Shown: positions 7,587 through 13,460 of the stretch, one piece after another
Layout: every line of letters starts with the position of its first letter
Position numbering within the stretch: the stretch's first letter is position 1
DNA from: Eubacterium sp.
GTDB lineage: Bacteria > Bacillota > Clostridia > Oscillospirales > Acutalibacteraceae
Direction: 5' to 3'
Length of the DNA: 13,792 nt
Assembly: GCA_029050995.1 (NCBI GenBank)
Contig: JAIDLO010000045.1
Span: 1 to 13,792 of the forward strand
The notes under the pieces: generated by a model
Database searches by the model: none
Seen by the model: the letters and a program-made list of their open reading frames with translations, nothing else
What the model was told of the DNA's origin: nothing
Made by a program: the position numbers and the translations under genes

Positions 7587-8861
7587 ATGAACAAGGCTAT
7601 AGAAATATTTGGAAATCACATCTATAAATTAACACAAAGCAAGCCGAAAAAAGCGTTAAAACAATTATCGTTTGTTTATACAGCGGCAGGGCTGCAGTGC
7701 AAATATCTGCCGTCTAAACTACTGCTTCCTGCAAGGCAGTATATGCAGTGGGCTGCAGCAGATTCGGCAATAAAGCCTTTGAAAAATTCGGATAATTCTG
7801 CAATAGTGAACCTGTATTTACCCTGTGAAATTCTGCACGCAATGGGCATTTATCAGATGTTTCCCGAAGCCCTTTCCTGTTATCTTGCGGCAGCAGGCAG
7901 TGAGAAAATTTTTATTGAAACAGCAGAAAACAATGGTGTGCCAAAAACACTATGCTCGTATCATAAAGGTTTTATAGGGCTTGTAGAATCCGGTGTTTTG
8001 CCGAAACCAAAATTTGTAATTAACACAAATCTTGCCTGTGATGTAAATCATCTTTCCTTCAGGCGGGCAGCGGAATATTATAACATTCCGCATTTTATGA
8101 TTGATGTACCAAGCGAATATAATGAGAAAAATCTGAATTATGTTGAAAATCAGCTTCATGAGATGACTGTTTTTATCGAGAAAAACAGTGGATTCAGGCT
8201 TGATGAAAGCAGGTTTAATGAGGTTATAGACAGAAGTAAAAATACAATCAGAAATTTCAGACAGATGATGAAGCTCAGAAAAGATGTGTTCTTATCGGAT
8301 GAAATGACCTCTCATATGCTTTCCGTTTTCGCAACACATATTATGCTCGGCACAAAAGAGGCTGAAAAATACAGTGCCGATATGATAAAGCAGTTATCAA
8401 ATTATCAAAAAGAACGCAAGGGTGTTCGTCTGCTTTGGGTACATACTTTGCCGTATTGGCAGGATGCTTTGCGTGAATTAATTAATTTTACAGACAGATG
8501 TGAAATTGTTGCATGTGATATGACACTGGATGCGATTGATGTAAATTTGGATGAAGAAAATCCTTATCGCTATATGGCAGACAGACTTTTACGAAACACT
8601 GTAAATGGATCAAGAGAAAACAGAATTAACGCTGTTTTGAAATATGCAAAAGAATTAGATGCAGACGGCGTCGTATGGTATTGCCATTGGGGCTGTAAGC
8701 AGACAGCAGGCAGCTCATCAGCCGCAAAGGAAATGCTTGAGCAAAATGGTTTGCCGACACTTATTCTTGACGGGGACGGCTGTAATCCACAGAATGTAAA
8801 TGACGGACAGACCGTAACAAGAATGGAAGCATTCCTTGAATTATTGGAGAACAGAAAATGA
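7587..8861 (+). CDS. 2-hydroxyacyl-CoA dehydratase/benzoyl-CoA reductase-family subunit (HgdA/HgdB-like)
   Basis: The 424-residue protein matches the layout of the HGD-D family (PF06050-like), whose subunits hold a [4Fe-4S] or larger Fe-S cluster and perform radical or ATP-driven reductions of acyl-CoAs. Family landmarks are the PxE-type segment LPCEILHAMG (78-87), CSYHKGFIG (123-131), and a C-terminal half ending DGQTVTRMEAFLE (406-418). Candidate cluster ligands are C80, C123 and C366. The usual late F-C-D segment is replaced by YCHWGCKQTAGSS (365-377), and C399 follows in DGDGC, so this subunit has extra cysteines. ATG 7587 has GGGAAAG at 7576-7582. It overlaps the next gene as ATGA, which implies equal production of both. 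No CoA-transferase or acyl-CoA dehydrogenase is adjacent, so the substrate is unknown. A double-cubane-cluster reductase relative is an alternative. Confidence 0.85.
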   Translation: MNKAIEIFGNHIYKLTQSKPKKALKQLSFVYTAAGLQCKYLPSKLLLPARQYMQWAAADSAIKPLKNSDNSAIVNLYLPCEILHAMGIYQMFPEALSCYLAAAGSEKIFIETAENNGVPKTLCSYHKGFIGLVESGVLPKPKFVINTNLACDVNHLSFRRAAEYYNIPHFMIDVPSEYNEKNLNYVENQLHEMTVFIEKNSGFRLDESRFNEVIDRSKNTIRNFRQMMKLRKDVFLSDEMTSHMLSVFATHIMLGTKEAEKYSADMIKQLSNYQKERKGVRLLWVHTLPYWQDALRELINFTDRCEIVACDMTLDAIDVNLDEENPYRYMADRLLRNTVNGSRENRINAVLKYAKELDADGVVWYCHWGCKQTAGSSSAAKEMLEQNGLPTLILDGDGCNPQNVNDGQTVTRMEAFLELLENRK

Positions 8862-10492
8862 TTGGATATAATTGTAAATATGCCCCTGTTGAAATTCTTG
8901 CAGGCTTTGGAGCGCAATGCGAATTAATGAACAATGAGGCTGCAAATTTTGACTATGCCGCAGGCAGGCTGCACCCGAATATGTGCTCACACGCAAAGGC
9001 TATGCTTGAGGAAATACATACAGGGAATTATAATGAACTCCTTTTTATGAATTGCTGTGACAGCTCAAGAAGAATTTTTGACGCTTCAAAGGATGAAAAT
9101 ATCCGCTTTTCATATTGTATTGATTTGCCGTCCTGCGGTAATCATTGTGCAGTAGAACGATTCAAGGATGATATTTTAGGATTTATAGATCAATACGAAA
9201 AGTATAGCGGTAAAAGCTTTGATAAAAAGCAGTTTCTTTCAGCGTTTCAGGGAAAGCAGAATTTACCCCAAAATAAATTTATTGCAATTCTTGGCGCAAG
9301 AAGTAATAAAACCTTGCTGAATGTTGCGAAGAGTTGCTTTAGCGGAATCAATATTCTTGATTTAACCTGTGCGAGTAACAGAGAAGTTCTGCCGATTGAT
9401 GCGGATGAAAACGCTTCGCTTGATGAACTTATGCTCAAATATGCAAAAGCGTTGATGGCGCAAACACCTTGTATGCGTATGCAGGATATTAAATCAAGAG
9501 AGGCTTTGCTTGAAAATGAAAACTGCGTTGGTATCATTTACAGCACGATTAAATTCTGCGATTATTATGATTTTGAATTTTCCAAGCTGAAAAATCTGAA
9601 AATGCCGATGATCCGCATTGAAACGGATTTTACAAATCAATCCTATGGACAGTTATTAACCCGCCTTGAGGGGTTTGCTGAAACCATTAACAAAACAGAT
9701 AACAAGAGGAAAAATCTCAATATGAACGGAAAATATTTTGTTGGAATAGACAGCGGCTCAACCTCAACCGAGCTTGTCGCTATGGATAAGGATTTGAATA
9801 TTGTTAAAACGGTTATGGTGCGAACAGGTGCAAACGCAGGTGTCGGTGCAAAAAATGCACTTAATCAGGCAGGCATTGATAAAAAAGATATTGCATTGAT
9901 CGTTGCAACAGGCTATGGCAGAAAGAATATAGATTTTGCCGATGATAATGTTACGGAGATTACCTGCCATGCAAAGGGCGCAAAGCATTTGTATCCTGAT
10001 GTTAAAACAATTATTGATATCGGCGGGCAGGACAGCAAGGTAATCAGCCTTGATGAAAACGGCAAGGTTGTCGGCTTTGTTATGAATGATAAATGTGCAG
10101 CAGGCACGGGCAGATTTCTTGAGAATATGGCAAAAGTTTTAGAACTTGATATGCCTGATATGGCAAATGTCGGTCTGAATTATAAAAATGATTTAACGAT
10201 TTCAAGTATGTGCACGGTTTTTGCAGAAAGCGAGGTTGTTTCTCTGATTGCGGAAAACCATACGGTTGCCGATATTGTGCATGGACTCAATAAAAGTGTT
10301 GCAACAAAAACAAAAGCACTTGCAAATAGTGCAAAGGATAAGGGCGCAGTTATGATGACAGGCGGCGTTGCAAATAATAAGGGTGTTGTTTCCGAGCTTG
10401 AAAAACAGCTGAATACAAAAATTTTTATTCCCGAACATCCTGAATTCTGCGGTGCTCTCGGTGCCGCCCTCATCGCAGCAGAAAACAGATAA
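8858..10492 (+). CDS. Fusion of a 2-hydroxyacyl-CoA dehydratase-like subunit with its ATP-dependent activase (HgdC-like)
   Basis: This 544-residue protein joins two normally separate parts. Residues 1-280 are an HGD-D-type domain: APVEILAGFG (9-18), MCSHAKAML (42-50), MNCCDSSRRIFD (64-75), KFCDYYDFEF (232-241) and YGQLLTRLEGFAE (263-275). Likely cluster ligands are C43, C66/C67 and C234. After a Lys/Asn-rich linker, residues 289-544 are a complete activator ATPase of the ASKHA fold: GIDSGSTST (296-304), IDIGGQDSK (386-394), CAAGTG (413-418) and TGGVANNKG (501-509). C413 and C452 are 39 residues apart, the same spacing as the two cysteines that bridge the dimer's [4Fe-4S] cluster in Acidaminococcus HgdC (127 and 166). 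The activase uses ATP to drive a single electron into the dehydratase. ATG 8858 overlaps the upstream stop. Confidence 0.88.
   Translation: MIGYNCKYAPVEILAGFGAQCELMNNEAANFDYAAGRLHPNMCSHAKAMLEEIHTGNYNELLFMNCCDSSRRIFDASKDENIRFSYCIDLPSCGNHCAVERFKDDILGFIDQYEKYSGKSFDKKQFLSAFQGKQNLPQNKFIAILGARSNKTLLNVAKSCFSGINILDLTCASNREVLPIDADENASLDELMLKYAKALMAQTPCMRMQDIKSREALLENENCVGIIYSTIKFCDYYDFEFSKLKNLKMPMIRIETDFTNQSYGQLLTRLEGFAETINKTDNKRKNLNMNGKYFVGIDSGSTSTELVAMDKDLNIVKTVMVRTGANAGVGAKNALNQAGIDKKDIALIVATGYGRKNIDFADDNVTEITCHAKGAKHLYPDVKTIIDIGGQDSKVISLDENGKVVGFVMNDKCAAGTGRFLENMAKVLELDMPDMANVGLNYKNDLTISSMCTVFAESEVVSLIAENHTVADIVHGLNKSVATKTKALANSAKDKGAVMMTGGVANNKGVVSELEKQLNTKIFIPEHPEFCGALGAALIAAENR
9705..9724 (+). 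promoter_or_regulatory. Possible internal ribosome binding site and start at the fusion joint
   Basis: AGAGGA (9705-9710) lies 11 nt before an in-frame ATG at 9722, exactly where the activase domain begins. Initiation here would give a free 256-residue activase, close to the normal size of stand-alone HgdC-type proteins. The spacing is longer than ideal, so use of this start is uncertain. Confidence 0.4.
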
Positions 10493-10495
10493 CAG

Positions 10496-10530
10496 AAAAG
10501 AGCCGATTCAACATTGGCTCTTTTAAATTT
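10496..10530 (+). terminator. Intrinsic terminator of the dehydratase-like operon
   Basis: AAAAGAGCC (10496-10504) pairs perfectly with GGCTCTTTT (10516-10524) around an 11-nt loop and is followed by T-rich sequence. The stem begins 4 nt after the stop codon. Its core is the same as in the terminator at 13424-13450. Confidence 0.85.
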
Positions 10531-10554
10531 TTATGTTTTTTTGCTTTTTTATAA

Positions 10555-10582
10555 GGAATTTAAGTCGATTCAGTCGTATAAT
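10555..10582 (+). promoter_or_regulatory. Candidate promoter of the sigma factor operon
   Basis: TATAAT lies at 10577-10582 without a good TTGACA at the proper distance. Instead GGAATT (10555-10560) precedes CGTATAAT (10575-10582), which resembles ECF-type promoters with a GGAA-type -35 and a CGT-type -10. The 14-nt spacing is slightly short. Self-activation by the encoded sigma factor is possible. A 10-bp palindrome, TTCCCGGGAA (10602-10611), lies between this site and the ribosome binding site. Confidence 0.4.
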
Positions 10583-10626
10583 AAGTAGAGGGTCGAAATG
10601 ATTCCCGGGAACCAGGAGGAAAACCT

Positions 10627-11178
10627 ATGGATAACGGCGCAAGTAGCTACCGCCGTTTCCTTGATGGTGATGAAAGTGCCTTTGATGATATTATGAAGGA
10701 GCTGTTTCACGGACTTGTCTTTTTCATAGACCGTTATGTTAATGATCCACACGCAGCCGAGGATATTGCGATTGATTCCTTTTCGGATTTAATCGTACAT
10801 AAGCATCGGTACAATTTCAAGGTTACGCTGAAAACCTATCTGTATATGATTGGCAGAAGCCGTGCTCTCGATTATATAAAGCACCGCAGGGTTATTGATT
10901 TTGTTGAGCTTTTCGAAGCACAAAATCTGACGGATGACAGCAAGACCTTAGAGGAAATTGTTCTTGCGGACGAGCGTAAGCGGAAGATTAACGCCGCTAT
11001 TGCAAGTCTGCCGGAGGATATGCGTGTTGCGGTACACCTCATTTTCTTTGAAGAAATGACCTATGAGGAAGCCGCAAGGGTTATGAAGAAGAATCGCAAG
11101 CAGGTGGATAATCTTTTGTATCGTGCAAAAAAGGAACTTCGCATCATTCTGGGAGAGGATGGTGAGCTGTTGTTATGA
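10627..11178 (+). CDS. ECF-type RNA polymerase sigma factor
   Basis: The 183-residue protein has the two-domain form of group IV (ECF) sigma factors. Region 2 covers about residues 24-90, with AAEDIAIDSFSDLI (43-56) and the DNA-melting/-10 recognition stretch ending RSRALDYIKHRR (77-88). Region 4 covers about 118-174, with SLPEDMRVAVHLIF (127-140) and a helix-turn-helix, MTYEEAARVMKKNRKQV (144-160). Region 3 is absent; an acidic linker joins the domains. ATG 10627 has a perfect AGGAGG at 10614-10619. The stop overlaps the next start as ATGA, the usual arrangement of an ECF sigma with a membrane partner. The nearest plausible targets are its own promoter and the serpin gene downstream. The signal it answers to is not visible. 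Confidence 0.9.
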   Translation: MDNGASSYRRFLDGDESAFDDIMKELFHGLVFFIDRYVNDPHAAEDIAIDSFSDLIVHKHRYNFKVTLKTYLYMIGRSRALDYIKHRRVIDFVELFEAQNLTDDSKTLEEIVLADERKRKINAAIASLPEDMRVAVHLIFFEEMTYEEAARVMKKNRKQVDNLLYRAKKELRIILGEDGELLL

Positions 11179-11849
11179 GAGAATTAAATGCGTGTACAGC
11201 GGAGGTATTCCGACGCAGTGAAAAGAGAATAAAAGAACGCCGAAGAATGCGCAGGCGTGTGCTTGCCTTGTGTATTCCGTTGTGCTTGATTGTCACAATA
11301 TGGTCTGTGTCCATTCTGCCTGTAACGAAATCGGCTGAGGTCGATAAAGCAAGCAATGACGCGGAGTCACTGTCGGATATAGCCTACAACAGTCAATCAG
11401 ACTCTGAAGGAATTGACTCTATTGACAGCTTTTCCTTCTCGCTGACCTGGGATTGCTATGGTGTCAGCTCCTACGACAGTAAAACAGGCAAACTTGTAAA
11501 AACGACAGATGCTACAAAGCCGGAGGACTATGTTACGACCTATCAGCTTACAGCGGAGCAGAAGCAGAAAATTTATGATTTGATTATGAATCTGAATGTA
11601 ACAGATTATCCGGACACATATAATCCGCATGCAGACGGCGTGATGTCAAATCCGTCAATGACCTTGATTTTGTCAGTAAATACCGATACGGTTCAGAAAA
11701 CGATTACGGCGAAGGATATTGCGTATTCCTATGTATCTGATAACAGCGAGGGGCAGGCGTTTCTCAGCGTTTGTAAAGAAATTCGGGATATACTGATTTC
11801 AACAGATGCGTGGAAATCACTTCCCGAATACGAATTTACCTATAGTTAG
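11175..11849 (+). CDS. Single-pass membrane protein coupled to the sigma factor (possible anti-sigma or sensor)
   Basis: The 224-residue protein has a short, strongly basic cytoplasmic tail (1-28, including RRSEKRIKERRRMRRR), one membrane helix (about 29-50) and an external domain (51-224) with no motif I can name. The start ATG at 11175 overlaps the sigma factor stop. That position and the topology suggest it controls the sigma factor or senses outside signals. However, the 28-residue inner tail is much shorter than a usual anti-sigma domain and lacks a visible zinc-binding HxxxCxxC motif, so the anti-sigma role is an inference. The TAG stop (11847-11849) lies across the left edge of the inserted structured element. 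If the element is removed, the same position reads TAA, so the coding sequence was not altered by the insertion. Confidence 0.75.
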   Translation: MRELNACTAEVFRRSEKRIKERRRMRRRVLALCIPLCLIVTIWSVSILPVTKSAEVDKASNDAESLSDIAYNSQSDSEGIDSIDSFSFSLTWDCYGVSSYDSKTGKLVKTTDATKPEDYVTTYQLTAEQKQKIYDLIMNLNVTDYPDTYNPHADGVMSNPSMTLILSVNTDTVQKTITAKDIAYSYVSDNSEGQAFLSVCKEIRDILISTDAWKSLPEYEFTYS

Positions 11850-11871
11850 GCAATGAAGAGAAATCCCAACC
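11846..11871 (+). repeat. Left terminal inverted repeat
   Basis: This repeat begins TTAGGCAATGAAGAG. It matches the reverse complement of 12099-12124 at 23 of 26 positions. One of the three differences would be a G-U pair in RNA. Confidence 0.8.
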
Positions 11872-11874
11872 TGT

Positions 11875-11977
11875 CAAAATGCAGTATTAAAGCGAATTTA
11901 GAATTTTTCACTGTTGCCTTGCGTCAGCAAGGCTGCCATCTCAAAATCCCAAATTCATCTTTACTCCAAGCATTTTG
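11875..11977 (+). repeat. Stem-loop 1 of the element
   Basis: CAAAATGC (11875-11882) pairs with GCATTTTG (11970-11977). Going inward, AGT (11883-11885) pairs with ACT (11963-11965), AAAG (11889-11892) with CTTT (11959-11962), GAATTT (11894-11899) with AAATTC (11951-11956), and ATTTT (11903-11907) with AAAAT (11943-11947). The tip is a perfect GCCTTGC-GTCA-GCAAGGC hairpin (11916-11933). Confidence 0.75.
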
Positions 11978-11987
11978 GTGCTACGCA

Positions 11988-12095
11988 GTTTAAATTGTGC
12001 TGATTTGTTCTTAATCAAGGCACAAAAACGCAGGAATACTTTGTGTATTCCGAGGATTTTTAACACAGAGTAAGGGCAAATCAGCCAATTTAAAC
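11988..12095 (+). repeat. Stem-loop 2 of the element
   Basis: The 26-nt arm at 11988-12013 pairs with 12071-12095 through a nearly continuous helix with one bulged T at 11998 and two positions (12008-12009) that are T-G in DNA and U-G wobble in RNA. The tip is a perfect GGAATAC-TTTGT-GTATTCC hairpin (12033-12051), followed by a TTTTT run a few bases later. Confidence 0.75.
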
Positions 12096-12098
12096 CAC

Positions 12099-12124
12099 GG
12101 TTCGGATTACTCTTTATTGCCTAA
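12099..12124 (-). repeat. Right terminal inverted repeat
   Basis: This is the partner of the left repeat. Read on the minus strand it begins TTAGGCAATAAAGAG. It ends 2 nt before the AGGAGG of the serpin gene. Confidence 0.8.
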
Positions 12125-12125
12125 A

Positions 12126-12141
12126 AGGAGGAATGATTATG
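12126..12141 (+). promoter_or_regulatory. Ribosome binding site fixing the serpin start
   Basis: AGGAGG at 12126-12131 lies 7 nt before the ATG at 12139. The in-frame ATG at 12133 is only 1 nt away from the motif and is too close to be used. Confidence 0.85.
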
Positions 12142-13398
12142 AAAAAACGCATAAGCTTGATTATCATAAGCCTGTTTCTTGTATGCGCAATGGCGGTTAA
12201 TCTGTCCGGATGCGCTATGGAGGTGCAGGCAATGGATCTGATGGAGGGTATTACATCCAATGCGGTAAAGGCTTCGGATGATCTCAGCGCACAAAATGCA
12301 GATGTTACGGATTTTGCAATACGCCTTTTCAAAGCAAGTGAACAAAATGGTAAAAACACACTTGTTTCGCCCTTGTCCGTTCTTTGTGCCTTGGCTATGA
12401 CTGCGAATGGCGCAGAAAAGGAAACGCTGGAACAGATGGAAGCGGTTCTCGGTATGACAACAAAGGAGCTGAATCCGTATCTTTACAGCTATATGAAAAA
12501 GCTTTCGCAGGAAGAAAAACATAAGCTGAACCTCGCCAATTCCATTTGGTTTACCGACGATAAGCGCTTTACGGTAAATCAAAATTTTCTGCAGACCAAT
12601 GCCGATTACTATGGCGCAGATATTTATAAAGCGCCCTTTAATGAGCAGACCTGCAAGGATATCAACAGTTGGGTAAAGCAGAAAACAGATGAAATGATTC
12701 CGAAGATTCTGGATCGCATTCCGCAGGATGCTGTTATGTATCTTGTAAATGCGCTTGCCTTTGAAGCAGAGTGGGCAGTGATGTATGATAGCTTTCAGGT
12801 AAGTGAGGATGTGTTTACGAAGGAAGACGGAACGAAGCAGGATGTTGAATTTATGTACAGCTCCGAAGATGTCTGGCTTGAGGATGAAAAAGCAACCGGC
12901 TTTATGAAATATTATGAAGGCGGCAAGTACGCTTTTGCGGCATTGCTCCCTAATGAGGGTGTAAGCGTGTCCGATTATATTGCTTCTCTTAATGGTAAAT
13001 CGCTGAATAAACTGCTGGCAAAGCCGCAGAATGATACTGTTCAGACCGCTATTCCAAAGTTTGAAACGGAGTATGATGTGGAAATGTCTGATATTCTTAA
13101 GGGTATGGGCATAACCAGAGCTTTTGATCCCGATCATGCAGAGTTCAACAGGCTTGGCACTTCTAAGGTGGACAATATCTTTATCAGCCGTGTTCTGCAT
13201 AAAACCTTTATCTCAGTAGGCGAGAAAGGAACAAAGGCGGGTGCAGCAACTGTTGTTGAAACGAAAGACACTGGTGCACCCATAGCACCGCAGGAAACAA
13301 AGCAGGTGTATCTTGACAGATCGTTTGTCTATATGCTCGTTGATTGCGAGAATAATATTCCGTTCTTTATCGGAACAATGATGGATATTGAAAAATAA
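12139..13398 (+). CDS. Lipoprotein serpin with inhibitory-type reactive loop
   Basis: Serpins trap serine or cysteine proteases by inserting their cleaved loop into a beta-sheet. This 419-residue protein starts with a signal peptide and lipobox, LSGC (22-25), so C25 should be lipidated and the protein anchored outside the membrane. Serpin landmarks include NTLVSPLSVLCALAM (73-87), LANSIWF (132-138), INSWVKQKT (175-183), YLVNALAFEAEW (201-212) and the closing NIPFFIGTMMD (406-416). The hinge reads GEKGTKAGAATVVE (361-374), small residues after a Gly-Thr, as in inhibitory serpins. The exposed loop runs to about residue 389, with the scissile bond probably near residues 378-383. Related secreted serpins (siropins) of gut Eubacterium siraeum inhibit host elastase-type proteases. 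It is probably the effector of the upstream sigma unit. Confidence 0.93.
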   Translation: MKKRISLIIISLFLVCAMAVNLSGCAMEVQAMDLMEGITSNAVKASDDLSAQNADVTDFAIRLFKASEQNGKNTLVSPLSVLCALAMTANGAEKETLEQMEAVLGMTTKELNPYLYSYMKKLSQEEKHKLNLANSIWFTDDKRFTVNQNFLQTNADYYGADIYKAPFNEQTCKDINSWVKQKTDEMIPKILDRIPQDAVMYLVNALAFEAEWAVMYDSFQVSEDVFTKEDGTKQDVEFMYSSEDVWLEDEKATGFMKYYEGGKYAFAALLPNEGVSVSDYIASLNGKSLNKLLAKPQNDTVQTAIPKFETEYDVEMSDILKGMGITRAFDPDHAEFNRLGTSKVDNIFISRVLHKTFISVGEKGTKAGAATVVETKDTGAPIAPQETKQVYLDRSFVYMLVDCENNIPFFIGTMMDIEK

Positions 13399-13423
13399 TT
13401 GTTTTATGCTTGATAATAAATAA

Positions 13424-13460
13424 AAAGAGCCAATGTAATATTGGCTCTTTGTATTTTTGC
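13424..13460. terminator. Intrinsic terminator after the serpin gene
   Basis: AAAGAGCCAAT (13424-13434) pairs perfectly with ATTGGCTCTTT (13440-13450) around a 5-nt loop. T-rich sequence follows on the plus strand, and on the minus strand TTTTTATTTATTAT follows, so it can work both ways. Confidence 0.9.

Larger units (their letters stand above)
11846..12124. mobile_element. MITE-like structured element between the membrane protein and serpin genes
   Basis: This non-coding element fills the 289-nt gap before the serpin start. Its ends are 26-bp inverted repeats with 3 mismatches. TA at 11847-11848 and at 12122-12123 could be a target duplication, giving a core of 273 bp (11849-12121). Joining the flanks across one TA leaves AGT TAA followed by AAGGAGG, which is a proper stop for the upstream gene next to the serpin ribosome binding site. 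Inside are two large stem-loops (11875-11977 and 11988-12095), so a transcript would fold into a three-way-junction shape. There is no transposase. TA duplications would fit mobilisation by an IS630/mariner-type enzyme supplied in trans. A structured regulatory RNA is the alternative. Its hairpins may also weaken readthrough into the serpin gene. Confidence 0.65.

Noticed and set aside
12033..12060. GGAATAC/GTATTCC hairpin followed by TTTTT as a stand-alone terminator
   Set aside because: The T run is five bases away from a fairly weak A/T-rich stem, and the hairpin is better explained as the tip of the larger stem-loop in the inserted element. Some termination is still possible.
11846..12124. 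CRISPR array or tRNA-like gene in the structured region
   Set aside because: There are no regular direct repeats with spacers, and the three-way fold has arms far too long for a tRNA and no CCA or T-loop sequence.
12133..12135. Upstream ATG as the serpin start
   Set aside because: It is one base after the Shine-Dalgarno sequence; ATG 12139 has proper spacing and a better signal peptide start (MKKR).
12121..13200. Long open frame of 359 codons on the minus strand
   Set aside because: It lies antisense to the clear serpin gene, its product is a Cys/His/Ile-rich mixture without any domain, and there is no ribosome binding site. It reflects the codon pattern of the opposite strand.
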